Notes: generated by a model not told the origin, from the letters alone. A stretch of 64,000 nt of DNA from Flavobacterium silvisoli (GCF_004329815.1 NZ_SJPE01000006.1:1-64000); one strand, 5' to 3'. Counted from the stretch's first letter, positions 33,954 to 41,552 are shown. A program made the numbers and translations.

Positions 33954-34967
33954 ATGAAAGTAGTAGTTACCGGAGGTCTTGGGTTCATAGGGTCACACAC
34001 CGTAGTTGAATTACAAAATCAAGGATTCGAAGTTATCGCCATTGACAATCTTTCCAATGCCGAAGAAAAGGTGTTACTGGGCATTGAAAAAATTACCGGT
34101 AAACAACCGCATTTTGAAAAGCTCGACTTGCGCGAGAAATCGGCTGTTCAGCATTTTTTCAAAAAGCACACGGATATTGTAGGGGTTATTCATTTTGCCG
34201 CATCCAAAGCGGTCGGGGAGAGTGTGGAAAATCCCTTACTTTATTACGAAAACAACATCAACGCTTTGGTGTATGTCTTACAGGAATTAATCCAATTGCC
34301 ACGGGCCAACTTTATTTTCAGTTCGTCGTGTACGGTGTACGGGCAAGCCGAAAAAATGCCAATCACCGAAGATGCTCCGGTGCAACTAGCCATTTCGCCT
34401 TATGGCAATACCAAACAAATCGGCGAAGAAATTATTCAGGACACGGCCAAAGTTACCCCGTTGCGTTCCATTTTGTTGCGGTATTTCAATCCCATTGGCG
34501 CCCATCCTACCGCTGAAATAGGGGAGTTGCCTATAGGGGTTCCTCAAAATTTAGTACCATTCATTACCCAAACGGCTATTGGCTTGCGCGAAAAATTATC
34601 CGTTTTCGGAAACGATTATCCGACGCCGGACGGAACTTGTATACGCGATTATATTCACGTAGTGGATTTAGCCAAAGCCCATGTGGTGGCGTTACAGCGT
34701 TTACTCAACAAACAAAATCAGGAAAAAGTCGAAACCTTTAATCTCGGTACCGGAAAAGGAAGTTCGGTCTTGGAAGTGATTCAGGCTTTCGAGAACGTCT
34801 CGGGTCAAAAACTCAACTATCAAATCGTAGCCCGTCGCGAAGGTGATATTACCGAAGCGTATGCCAATACCGATAAGGCCAACACCATATTGGGCTGGAA
34901 AGCGGAAACCTCCCTCGAAGAGGCCCTGGCCTCCGCTTGGAAATGGGAACAAAAAATCAGAAGTTAA
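33954..34967 (+). CDS. galE: UDP-glucose 4-epimerase
   Basis: 337 residues. It interconverts UDP-glucose and UDP-galactose with bound NAD. The Rossmann motif is GGLGFIGSHT (7-16); the catalytic site has SSSCTVYG (around 123-130) and Tyr150-x3-Lys154 (SPYGNTKQ). The RYFNPIGAHP and GTCIRDYIHVVDLAKAH blocks are characteristic of GalE. Its product feeds polysaccharide and LPS synthesis. It is the last gene of the DegT operon and ends at a strong bidirectional terminator. Confidence 0.97.
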   Translation: MKVVVTGGLGFIGSHTVVELQNQGFEVIAIDNLSNAEEKVLLGIEKITGKQPHFEKLDLREKSAVQHFFKKHTDIVGVIHFAASKAVGESVENPLLYYENNINALVYVLQELIQLPRANFIFSSSCTVYGQAEKMPITEDAPVQLAISPYGNTKQIGEEIIQDTAKVTPLRSILLRYFNPIGAHPTAEIGELPIGVPQNLVPFITQTAIGLREKLSVFGNDYPTPDGTCIRDYIHVVDLAKAHVVALQRLLNKQNQEKVETFNLGTGKGSSVLEVIQAFENVSGQKLNYQIVARREGDITEAYANTDKANTILGWKAETSLEEALASAWKWEQKIRS

Positions 34968-34983
34968 GTTTTAATACTTCATA

Positions 34984-35015
34984 AAAAAGTCCTCTGTAAA
35001 AGAGGACTTTTTTTA
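34984..35015. terminator. Bidirectional terminator between galE and a small lipoprotein gene
   Basis: AGTCCTCT / AGAGGACT stem extended by A/T pairs, with T-runs on both strands. It serves convergent genes. Confidence 0.9.
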
Positions 35016-35270
35016 TTTCTTTACTGATTCTTGTATTTTTTTGGCACCTTCTTCTACTTTTTCAGCCCCTTTGGCTACCACATCTTTTACTTTGTCTTTT
35101 ACTTTGGCTTTGGCAGTGTCAATTGCTGATTCTGCTTTTTCGGTCACGGTGTCGATTTTTTGTTCTACCTCAGTGCCAATGGCATCCTTAGCATCTTCAA
35201 TTTTTTCTTTGGTTTTATCCTGACAGGAAATCATAGCCACAAAGGCCAGCGCTAAAATTATTTTTTTCAT
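35013..35270 (-). CDS. Small Lys/Glu/Ala-rich lipoprotein
   Basis: 85 residues from the ATG at 35270, which begins the lipoprotein signal MKKIILALAFVAMISCQD (lipobox MISC, Cys16). An earlier ATG adds 19 residues overlapping the upstream gene. The mature chain is an 11-residue-periodic amphipathic helix (repeats like AKDAIGTEVEQKIDT, EKAESAIDTAKAKVKD) resembling YtxH/apolipoprotein-like stress helices. It begins 13 bp after the M23 peptidase stop and ends at the terminator shared with galE. Probably a periplasmic-face membrane stress protein; function not known. Confidence 0.8.
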   Translation of the reverse strand: MKKIILALAFVAMISCQDKTKEKIEDAKDAIGTEVEQKIDTVTEKAESAIDTAKAKVKDKVKDVVAKGAEKVEEGAKKIQESVKK

Positions 35271-35283
35271 GAAATTGTTGATT

Positions 35284-36723
35284 TTAATTTTTGATAATCT
35301 TTTTAACGATTTGTGAATTTGAATCATTCAAAGTTAAAAAATAAATGCCTTTGGATAAAGAGGATATCAAAAAAGACTTTTCCCACTTATGATTGTTAAT
35401 GGTAATTTTATCTGTTTCGATAATTTGCCCCGTTATGTTACTAAGGCAGTAAGTATAGGTTTTGCTTTCCAAACTATATACCGAAAGGGAGAATTCATCG
35501 CTGGTCGGATTGGGAAAGATGTTGAATGAGTCAGCTGTAGTAACATCATTTATTCCAAGGGAGTGAGTAATCGTAAAACTTTTAGAGCAAGTTTGTCCGT
35601 TATAGGTGGCATCAAAAATATAATTGCCATCAGTGGTTGGTAACAGTTTAGAAAATCCCCAATAACTTATTTTGTTTAACGTAGGAACTGTATAAGTCCA
35701 AGAACTGAAAGCAGTTCCATTAGGATTTAAAATACGCATTGTCAACAGCGAATTAGCTGGAATCTCTCTTAAAAAAACATAAAACTTAGCATAACCTGCC
35801 GGTAAACCATCTCCTTGAAAAGGAATCACATATACATCACTTTCGTTAGGGGTTTCAGTTGTTGGACAACCCGGCATAATGTTGTCTGTGGTATTTACGG
35901 ACACTTTCATAATTGCCGGATCCGTGTGTGGTTTTTGTGAAGCCCACCATGAATTCACATTCAAAAGATTACAACTTCCCGAGTAAGGATCTTTGTAGGT
36001 TGTATTGGTATTGCCCGACCAAATTTCAAAATGCAAATGGGGCCCAGAGGCACTGCCCGAACTCCCTACTATACCCAAGTATTCTCCGGCGGCTACAGTT
36101 TGTCCTACATTTTTTGTGGTCACCGAGTTTTTTTTCATGTGCCAATACAGTGCGTAAGTGCCATCGGCATGTTGAATGATAATCGAATTGGCCGTTAATG
36201 TATTGCTTGAGCAATTTCGATCAAAATTTCCATCGGCTTTCTGGATTATAGTTCCGGCTGCTGCTGCAACTACTTCAATTTGATTGTTATCCATTTTATA
36301 AAAACTGTAAGGCCATATAGCTATATCGGTTCCGTGATGACCATCGTATGTATTGGTTCCGCAGTCATAATCCTGTATTGCTGTTGTAGCGGTGTTTTGG
36401 TCAACATAAGCACCAATAAAATGGTAGGAACACTGAGTAAATCCTGATGCTGTTTGTAAAGGCCAATTCAGGGATGTTGTTAATGAATTTCGGTTGACTC
36501 TGTCTTCAAGGTGTAATTTTCTCAGGTTTTCACCCACTTCTTTATTTAAAACCTCATATTCCTCAATACTGATACAAGGGTGTTGCGCATCATTTTTAGG
36601 GAAAGGATAATTGCCACCGTCAACTTGAAAATCTTTTTTGTTAGTTTGGGAATAGAGTGAGATTGATGCCAAAAACAAAAAAATAATGCCTATTGTTTTT
36701 AATATTTTGGAAATATTTTTCAT
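35284..36723 (-). CDS. M23 metallopeptidase with T9SS type A sorting domain
   Basis: 479 residues with a hydrophobic signal segment (IGIIFLFLASISLYS). The LytM/M23 zinc site is complete: H129-H-G-T-D133 and H229-L-H231 (GPHLHFEIW). M23 enzymes cleave peptidoglycan cross-bridges or elastin-like peptides. Residues 270-390 form a beta-sandwich linker. The last 75 residues are a type A sorting domain: FNIFPNPTSDEFSLSV, then GQIIETD and LSKGIYFLTL ending KKIIKN, so the enzyme is exported by the T9SS and released or attached at the surface. It is preceded by the fabD terminator and followed by a small lipoprotein. Confidence 0.93.
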   Translation of the reverse strand: MKNISKILKTIGIIFLFLASISLYSQTNKKDFQVDGGNYPFPKNDAQHPCISIEEYEVLNKEVGENLRKLHLEDRVNRNSLTTSLNWPLQTASGFTQCSYHFIGAYVDQNTATTAIQDYDCGTNTYDGHHGTDIAIWPYSFYKMDNNQIEVVAAAAGTIIQKADGNFDRNCSSNTLTANSIIIQHADGTYALYWHMKKNSVTTKNVGQTVAAGEYLGIVGSSGSASGPHLHFEIWSGNTNTTYKDPYSGSCNLLNVNSWWASQKPHTDPAIMKVSVNTTDNIMPGCPTTETPNESDVYVIPFQGDGLPAGYAKFYVFLREIPANSLLTMRILNPNGTAFSSWTYTVPTLNKISYWGFSKLLPTTDGNYIFDATYNGQTCSKSFTITHSLGINDVTTADSFNIFPNPTSDEFSLSVYSLESKTYTYCLSNITGQIIETDKITINNHKWEKSFLISSLSKGIYFLTLNDSNSQIVKKIIKN

Positions 36724-36756
36724 AGGTCAATTGTTTAAAAATCAAGTAAATGTAAT

Positions 36757-36790
36757 TAAAAAATCCTCACAACTATTGCTGTGAGGATTT
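36757..36790 (-). terminator. Terminator after fabD
   Basis: Eleven-bp stem AAATCCTCACA / TGTGAGGATTT with an eight-base loop; read on the minus strand it is followed by a T-rich tract. Confidence 0.85.
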
Positions 36791-36808
36791 AATTTATTTT
36801 GGAATCAA

Positions 36809-37678
36809 TTAAGCCGAAATCGTTTCTACTTCTCGGTCAATTTTATTTACCAATCCTACCAGTACTTTTCCGGGACCCACTTCGGTAAAGCTGGTGGCAC
36901 CGTCTTTAATCATTTGCTGAACCGATTGAGTCCATTTTACCGGAGCTGTCAGTTGAATGATTAAATTTTTCTTGATTTCATTGGCATCTGAAACCGCACT
37001 GGCTGTAACATTTTGATAAACGGGACAACTCGGGGTATTGAATGTAGTGGCTTCGATAGCTGCAGCCAATTCCTCACGGGCCGGTTCCATCATGGGAGAG
37101 TGAAAGGCGCCGCCTACCGGTAAAATCAACGCGCGTTTGGCTCCTGCCTCTTTCATTTTTTCACAAGCTGCTTCTACGGCTTTGTATTCGCCTGAAATGA
37201 CCAATTGGCCCGGACAATTGTAGTTGGCTGCCACCACTACACCATCTATAGAAGCGCAAATGTCTTCCACAATTTTATCATCAAGATTCAGAACTGCTGC
37301 CATGGTTGAAGGTGTTATTTCACATGCTTTTTGCATGGCTATGGCTCTTTGGGATACTAATCTCAGCCCGTCTTCAAACGATAAAGTGCCGTTGGCTACC
37401 AATGCTGAAAACTCGCCAAGGGAGTGTCCGGCTACCATATCGGGTTTTATGTCTAATGTCTTGGCTAAAATTACCGAATGTAAAAAAACAGCCGGCTGGG
37501 TTACTTTGGTTTCTTTCAATTCTTCAGCGGTTCCTTCAAACATGATGTCGGTAATTCGGAAGCCGAGTATATCATTGGCTTTTTCAAATAATTCTTTGGC
37601 TACTGCCGAACTTTCGTATAAGTCTTTACCCATACCGGTAAATTGTGCTCCCTGTCCCGGAAAAACGTATGCTTTCAT
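36809..37678 (-). CDS. fabD: ACP S-malonyltransferase
   Basis: 289 residues. It moves malonyl from CoA to acyl carrier protein for fatty acid synthesis. The catalytic Ser86 is in AGHSLGEFSAL and His193 in GGAFHSPMMEPA. The PGQGAQFTGMG N-terminus and NYNCPGQLVISG block are standard. It stands alone between terminators, with a -7 box (37704-37711) 25 bp upstream. Confidence 0.97.
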   Translation of the reverse strand: MKAYVFPGQGAQFTGMGKDLYESSAVAKELFEKANDILGFRITDIMFEGTAEELKETKVTQPAVFLHSVILAKTLDIKPDMVAGHSLGEFSALVANGTLSFEDGLRLVSQRAIAMQKACEITPSTMAAVLNLDDKIVEDICASIDGVVVAANYNCPGQLVISGEYKAVEAACEKMKEAGAKRALILPVGGAFHSPMMEPAREELAAAIEATTFNTPSCPVYQNVTASAVSDANEIKKNLIIQLTAPVKWTQSVQQMIKDGATSFTEVGPGKVLVGLVNKIDREVETISA

Positions 37679-37703
37679 CTTGTGGTTTTATTGTTTTGAA
37701 AAG

Positions 37704-37711
37704 CAAAAATA
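37704..37711 (-). promoter_or_regulatory. -7 box of fabD
   Basis: TATTTTTG on the minus strand, 25 bp before the ATG. Confidence 0.6.
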
Positions 37712-37723
37712 CTATTTTTTAAC

Positions 37724-37762
37724 AAACAAACCCCGAACTCAAGTAAAGCTCAGGGTTTGCAT
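37724..37762 (-). terminator. Probable terminator after yceI-like gene
   Basis: CAAACCC / GGGTTTG stem with an imperfect inner extension; the minus-strand T-run is interrupted (TTTGTTTGTT). Confidence 0.5.
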
Positions 37763-37780
37763 ATTATTCTGTTGAATAGT

Positions 37781-38311
37781 TTATTGTTTTAAAAGCTGTA
37801 CTTCAATAGTCAGCCTTACTTCTTCGCTCACCAGAACGCCACCGGTTTCCAGAGCCGAATTCCAATTCAAGCCCCAATCCTTACGGTTGATTTTGCCCGA
37901 AATGTTCAACCCCACTTTGGTGTTTCCCCAAGGGTCTTTCATTAAACCGCTGAATTCAGTTGCCAGTTTTACAGTTTTGGTTGCGCCGTGCATGCTCAAT
38001 TCTCCGATTAATTCATAATTTTCATCATCTATTTTGGTAAAAGAAGAAGAGGTAAAGCTCAACTTCGGATAATTTTCCGCATCGAAGAAATCAGCACTTT
38101 TCAGGTGATTGTCTCTGTCCGTGTTGTTCGTGTTGATAGAAGCAATATCCGCCGAAAACGAAATTACGGATTTAGTAAAATCATCATCTTCTGTAGTGAT
38201 TGATGCATCATAGGTTTCAAATTTTCCGGATACGTTAGTAAACATCATGTGTTTCACTTTAAAACCAATTTCTGAATGTGTCGGGTCTATAGCCCATTTA
38301 GTTGTTGCCAT
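37781..38311 (-). CDS. YceI-family lipid-binding-like protein (cytoplasmic form)
   Basis: 176 residues. The N-terminus is TKWAIDPTHSEIGFKVKHMM with no signal peptide, unlike periplasmic E. coli YceI. The lipocalin-like barrel blocks NHLKSADFFDAENYPKLSF and GELSMHGATKTVKLATEFSG are clear, and family members bind isoprenoid or other hydrophobic ligands. It has its own candidate class II promoter with a Crp/Fnr-type palindrome at 38381-38396, so it is probably co-regulated with pirin, 2.4 kb away. Part of a stress-type cluster on the minus strand. Confidence 0.92.
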   Translation of the reverse strand: MATTKWAIDPTHSEIGFKVKHMMFTNVSGKFETYDASITTEDDDFTKSVISFSADIASINTNNTDRDNHLKSADFFDAENYPKLSFTSSSFTKIDDENYELIGELSMHGATKTVKLATEFSGLMKDPWGNTKVGLNISGKINRKDWGLNWNSALETGGVLVSEEVRLTIEVQLLKQ

Positions 38312-38350
38312 AATTTATTTTTTTAAATTTTTACTTTCATTTTGATAGTA

Positions 38351-38358
38351 CAAAGTTA
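38351..38358 (-). promoter_or_regulatory. -7 box of yceI-like gene
   Basis: TAACTTTG on the minus strand fits TAnnTTTG, 40 bp upstream of the ATG. Its centre is 34 bp from the centre of the palindrome at 38381-38396. Confidence 0.7.
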
Positions 38359-38380
38359 GGTTGACTTGGCGCAGGTGTCA

Positions 38381-38396
38381 CTTAACCTAGATTAAG
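38381..38396. promoter_or_regulatory. Crp/Fnr-type operator upstream of yceI-like gene
   Basis: CTTAACCTAGATTAAG, arms CTTAA and TTAAG around a six-base centre. Its centre lies 34 bp upstream of the -7 box centre, which places it near -41.5, the class II activator position. A second palindrome with the same arms and spacing lies upstream of pirin (40733-40748). Confidence 0.68.
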
Positions 38397-38430
38397 AAAT
38401 AAATTCAACTTCAAAGTCATTTGATGTACT

Positions 38431-38958
38431 TCAGATTTCGATGGATTGAATAATTTCCATCAGTTGATTTTTGAATTCGGGATTAATAATGCCGTTCACA
38501 GTATCAAAATTTTCAAAGAAAGTGGGTAGTGAAAATGTTCCTTTTACTTCAGCGCCCTGGTATGGAAATCTTTTGGAAGCAATATCCAATACACTTGCTC
38601 CACCTCGGGCTCCCGGCGAAGTTGCCAACAATAACATCGGTTTTTGCTGAAAGGTTTTGTTATTGATGCGCGATGCCCAATCTAAAGTGTTTTTAAACGC
38701 TGAGGAATAGGCGCCGTTGTGTTCGGCCAATGAGAGAACGATAAAATCCGCACTGCCTATTTTATCATAAAAGACTTGAGCCAAAGGATGAATTCCGTTT
38801 TCTTTTTCCCGGTCAACCGAAAATACCGGCATGTCGTAATCGTTTAAATCCAGTACTTCTACTTCGGCATTTGCAAATAAACCTGCCGCATACACGGCCA
38901 ATTGTTTATTGATGGAGTTCTTGCTCGACGAACCGCCAAAAGCTATGATTTTTTTCAT
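38431..38958 (-). CDS. NADPH-dependent FMN reductase family protein
   Basis: 175 residues with a flavodoxin-like fold. The phosphate-binding loop FGGSSSKNSINKQLA, followed by FIVLSLAEHNGAYSSAFKNT and LLATSPGARGGASVL, is characteristic of the azoreductase/NAD(P)H:FMN oxidoreductase family. It probably reduces quinones or other electrophiles. Its start overlaps the end of the Fe-S protein gene by 4 bp (ATGA), so the two are translationally coupled within the pirin-side cluster. Confidence 0.9.
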   Translation of the reverse strand: MKKIIAFGGSSSKNSINKQLAVYAAGLFANAEVEVLDLNDYDMPVFSVDREKENGIHPLAQVFYDKIGSADFIVLSLAEHNGAYSSAFKNTLDWASRINNKTFQQKPMLLLATSPGARGGASVLDIASKRFPYQGAEVKGTFSLPTFFENFDTVNGIINPEFKNQLMEIIQSIEI

Positions 38959-39185
38959 TTTTCGTTATTTAAGTAATAAGTCAAAGCGCCTGAAGGACAT
39001 TTTTTTATTGTTTCAATAATTTTTTCTGTAGTAGAACCTTCGGGGGTAATCCAAGGTTTTTCTCTGGGTTTAAAAACATCGGGATTGTTTTTTACGCAAT
39101 TGGCTGAATGTATGCATTTCCCCGATTGCCACACTATGGTTACTTCGCCATTGGTGTATTCTTTGGTTAGGTTTTTAGGATCCAT
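38955..39185 (-). CDS. YjdI-like (4Fe-4S)-binding protein
   Basis: 76 residues. Three conserved cysteines (Cys24, Cys30, Cys63) in WQSGKCIHSANCVKNNP and KKCPSGALTY match the YjdI/DUF1271 ferredoxin-like family; a histidine or further ligand may complete the cluster. Its partner in E. coli is the GNAT protein YjdJ, and a YjdJ-like gene lies two genes upstream here. It is 1 bp from the OsmC gene and overlaps the FMN reductase gene by 4 bp. Probably an electron-transfer or redox-sensing protein; function unproven. Confidence 0.88.
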   Translation of the reverse strand: MDPKNLTKEYTNGEVTIVWQSGKCIHSANCVKNNPDVFKPREKPWITPEGSTTEKIIETIKKCPSGALTYYLNNEK

Positions 39186-39186
39186 G

Positions 39187-39594
39187 TTATATAGTGGTGT
39201 TAATAGTTATTTTGTTTTTAAGGATTTTAGATATCGGACATTTTTCGGCAATCGATAACAAGCGTTCTTTTTGTTCGTCGCTGATGTTGCCCGGAAAGGT
39301 AATGGCTCTTGAAATGGTAGTCTCTAATTCAGGGGTTACATCCTGAGCCAGATTTAGTGAGATATTGATTTCGGGGATGTCCCAACCTTTGCGGTCAATA
39401 TACATTCTCAACGTAGAAAGCGTACAACCGGCCAACGAAGCTAAGAAAGTAGAAAACGGATCGGGACCAATGTTTTGTCCGCCCACGTTTTCGGGTTCAT
39501 CCATCAACAAGGTGCCGTTACGCCAGGAAATAGTGCATAGGTATTTTTGAGTGCCTATGCTTCCTTCTATATTGTTTTCTAAAAGATTTGCCAT
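39187..39594 (-). CDS. OsmC-family peroxide-stress protein
   Basis: 135 residues. The two reactive cysteines are Cys57 (SLAGCTLSTLRMY) and Cys119 (AEKCPISKIL), with GPDPFSTFLAS upstream. OsmC/Ohr proteins reduce organic hydroperoxides with Cys-based chemistry. It is 1 bp from the Fe-S gene and 10 bp from the GNAT gene, in the middle of a tight minus-strand operon that also holds pirin and an FMN reductase, so an oxidative or electrophile stress role is likely. Confidence 0.92.
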   Translation of the reverse strand: MANLLENNIEGSIGTQKYLCTISWRNGTLLMDEPENVGGQNIGPDPFSTFLASLAGCTLSTLRMYIDRKGWDIPEINISLNLAQDVTPELETTISRAITFPGNISDEQKERLLSIAEKCPISKILKNKITINTTI

Positions 39595-39604
39595 ATTTTA
39601 TTGA

Positions 39605-39889
39605 TTACAAAACATCTCTGAATTCAGCAACTTTATCAAACACACTTTTGGCAAAAGGACAAAGAGGGATGATTTTGATACCGTGTTCACGGGCATATTC
39701 TACCGCTTTGGTTACCATTTTTTTGCCAAATCCTTTGCCTTCATTTCCCGGATAGACTTCGGTGTGGTCAATAATGATTTTGTTTTCGCCTGCAAAAACA
39801 AAGGTCATCATGGCTTCGCGTTTCCCATCGATATCGATGTAAAAAAAGCCTTTATTGTCTGCTATTTTTAATTGTACTTCAGCGCTCAT
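39605..39889 (-). CDS. YjdJ-like GNAT N-acetyltransferase
   Basis: 94 residues from MSAEVQLKIADNKGFFYID; an upstream ATG at 39952 lies beyond the pirin terminator and gives 21 extra, unrelated residues. The acetyl-CoA loop is EGKGFGKKMVTKAVEYAREHG, followed by IIPLCPFAKSVFDK, as in the YjdJ/GNAT group with very short length. The substrate is unknown. In E. coli yjdJ is beside yjdI; both are present here with OsmC, FMN reductase and pirin. Expression probably depends on read-through past the terminator at 39911-39944. Confidence 0.88.
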   Translation of the reverse strand: MSAEVQLKIADNKGFFYIDIDGKREAMMTFVFAGENKIIIDHTEVYPGNEGKGFGKKMVTKAVEYAREHGIKIIPLCPFAKSVFDKVAEFRDVL

Positions 39890-39910
39890 ATTGGTTTGTT
39901 TTTTTTTAGT

Positions 39911-39944
39911 AAAAAATACAAGCCAGAGGTTTATTCTCTGGCTT
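39911..39944 (-). terminator. Terminator after pirin gene
   Basis: Nine-bp stem AAGCCAGAG / CTCTGGCTT with a seven-base loop; the minus-strand run TGTATTTTTT follows. No promoter box is visible between it and the GNAT gene, so it may be leaky. Confidence 0.8.
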
Positions 39945-39956
39945 ACACTCATATAT

Positions 39957-40673
39957 TTATTGAACCATCGGAACTTCCATCAGTAAGATTTCGGTATCAG
40001 TTGTAGCTTTGAATGTTACTTTTTCAAAATCGGTAATGCCCAATCCATCGCGTTGTTCGAGTTCTTGTTCATCTACTTTTACACTTCCTTTGATTACAAA
40101 AACGTATAAACCGTTGCCTTCTTTTTTGCGGGTGTAATCCAAAGTTGTTCCTTTATCCAAATTGCTCATGTGAAACCAGGCATCTTGGTGTATCCAAACT
40201 CCTGCATCATCGGCATTAGGAGAAAGTATTTGTTGCAGCTTGTTATGACGGTCGGTCGTGTCCAGCGTAATCTGTTGGTAGCGCGGTTCCACATTGCGGT
40301 ATTTCGGGAATACCCAAATTTGAAGCAAATTGGTTCTTCGGTCGTGATTTGGGTTGAATTCAGAATGTTGAATCCCCGTGCCGGCACTCATCACCTGAAC
40401 ATCTCCAAATTTGATGACTTCCGTATTTCCCATGCTGTCTTTGTGTGCCAAATCACCTTCTAACGGAATGGTAATGATTTCCATATTATCATGTGGGTGT
40501 GTCCCGAATCCCATACCCGGGGCAACAATGTCGTCATTCAAAACTCTAAGGACTCCAAACTGTACCCGGTTCGGGTCGTAATAGCTTGCAAAACTGAATG
40601 TGTGATGAGCGTTCAACCAACCGTGGTCGGCATGTCCTCTGGTATTGGCTTTGTGTAAGATTGTATTTTTCAT
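39957..40673 (-). CDS. Pirin family protein
   Basis: 238 residues, bicupin fold. The metal site is complete: His59, His61, His103 and Glu105, in GTHPHDNMEIITIP and GIQHSEFNP, matching human pirin. Members act as quercetin dioxygenases or redox-sensing regulators. It heads the stress-type cluster and is preceded by a -7 box (40703-40710) and a Crp/Fnr-type palindrome (40733-40748) at the class II spacing. A phased 11-bp repeat lies further upstream. Confidence 0.94.
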   Translation of the reverse strand: MKNTILHKANTRGHADHGWLNAHHTFSFASYYDPNRVQFGVLRVLNDDIVAPGMGFGTHPHDNMEIITIPLEGDLAHKDSMGNTEVIKFGDVQVMSAGTGIQHSEFNPNHDRRTNLLQIWVFPKYRNVEPRYQQITLDTTDRHNKLQQILSPNADDAGVWIHQDAWFHMSNLDKGTTLDYTRKKEGNGLYVFVIKGSVKVDEQELEQRDGLGITDFEKVTFKATTDTEILLMEVPMVQ

Positions 40674-40702
40674 ATCGTATAAATTTAATGATTATTATGA
40701 TA

Positions 40703-40710
40703 CAAATTTA
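40703..40710 (-). promoter_or_regulatory. -7 box of pirin gene
   Basis: TAAATTTG on the minus strand fits TAnnTTTG, 30 bp before the ATG. Confidence 0.7.
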
Positions 40711-40732
40711 CAATTGGGGTGCCCAGATTACA

Positions 40733-40748
40733 CTTAATGTAGGTTAAG
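40733..40748. promoter_or_regulatory. Crp/Fnr-type operator upstream of pirin
   Basis: CTTAATGTAGGTTAAG has the same CTTAA/TTAAG arms and six-base spacer as the palindrome before yceI, and continues GAAAT in both places. Its centre lies exactly 34 bp upstream of the -7 box centre, as at yceI. A Crp/Fnr gene is encoded 200 bp away. Confidence 0.7.
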
Positions 40749-40800
40749 AAATGGGTCCGGGTTTGTGGTTTTGGTTTTCGAGTTTTATTAGGGGTGTGTG

Positions 40801-40894
40801 CGATGTGTGTTCGATGTGTATGCGATGTGTGTCCGATAAAACCTTATAAAATATCGGATGCACATCGCAAGTACATTGCATGTATACTGCATTC
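40801..40894. repeat. 11-bp-phased palindromic repeat
   Basis: Left arm: CGATGTGTGTT, CGATGTGTATG, CGATGTGTGTC and CGAT (40801-40837). Right arm, reverse-complementary: GATGCACATCG, CAAGTACATTG, CATGTATACTG, CATTC (40857-40894). The inner 18 bases of each arm (40821-40838 and 40852-40869) pair at 16 of 18 positions across a 13-base loop. The unit length equals about one helical turn. It lies between the Crp/Fnr gene stop and the pirin start. Confidence 0.75.
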
Positions 40895-40951
40895 AACAGG
40901 AATATAACATGAGGAAGAGATGTTTTAAGATGGGTGGGTTCTGGTATCGTT

Positions 40952-41527
40952 TTACTTCTTAAGCATTCTCGCTTTCATTTTACTGAAAAACTCAGGAGTC
41001 ACGCCTATGTAGGAAGCAATTTGCTTTTGAGGAACCTGTTGGAGCAGGGTGGGATAGCGTTTGCAGAATTTGTCAAAGCGCTCTTCGGCGGTGAGGCTGA
41101 GGTTGTCCATCAGTCTTTCCTGGTTGGCCACCAATGAATTTTCGATTAAGATGCGGAAAAAGCGTTCGAGTTTGGGGATTTCCAGATACAATTGGTCTTG
41201 ATTTTCTTTGGATAAAACCATCACTTCGCTGTCTTCCAATACTTCGATAAAGAGGTTTCCCGGTTTTTGGGAGAGGAGGCTGTACATGTCGCTAATCCAC
41301 CAGCCGTCGCAGGCAAAACTCAGCACGTGTTCCACAATATTGTCGTTGATGTTGAAACTGCGAATAAGACCCGAGTTGACAAAATAGGATTCTTTACAAA
41401 CCTGTCCGGCATGGTGCAGCATGGTCTTGGCTTTGTAGTGTCGGATTTCGGTTTTAGACAAAAAGAGTTGCTCTTCTTCGGGCGTTAGCGTAATGTGTTT
41501 CGAGATGTTTTGTATGATGGGATCCAT
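40952..41527 (-). CDS. Crp/Fnr family transcriptional regulator
   Basis: 191 residues. Residues 10-115 form a cyclic-nucleotide-binding-like sensor domain (MLHHAGQVCKESYFVNSGLI, VLSFACDGWWISDMYSLL); no Fnr-type cysteine cluster is visible, and typical cAMP-contact residues are not obvious, so the ligand is unknown. The C-terminal helix-turn-helix VPQKQIASYIGVTPEFFSKM binds DNA. It lies upstream (on the minus strand) of the pirin cluster; two palindromes with Crp/Fnr-like geometry before pirin and yceI are likely targets. It starts 60 bp after DUF6370. Confidence 0.93.
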   Translation of the reverse strand: MDPIIQNISKHITLTPEEEQLFLSKTEIRHYKAKTMLHHAGQVCKESYFVNSGLIRSFNINDNIVEHVLSFACDGWWISDMYSLLSQKPGNLFIEVLEDSEVMVLSKENQDQLYLEIPKLERFFRILIENSLVANQERLMDNLSLTAEERFDKFCKRYPTLLQQVPQKQIASYIGVTPEFFSKMKARMLKK

Positions 41528-41552
41528 ATTCCCAAAAATACAATTTTCCGGG

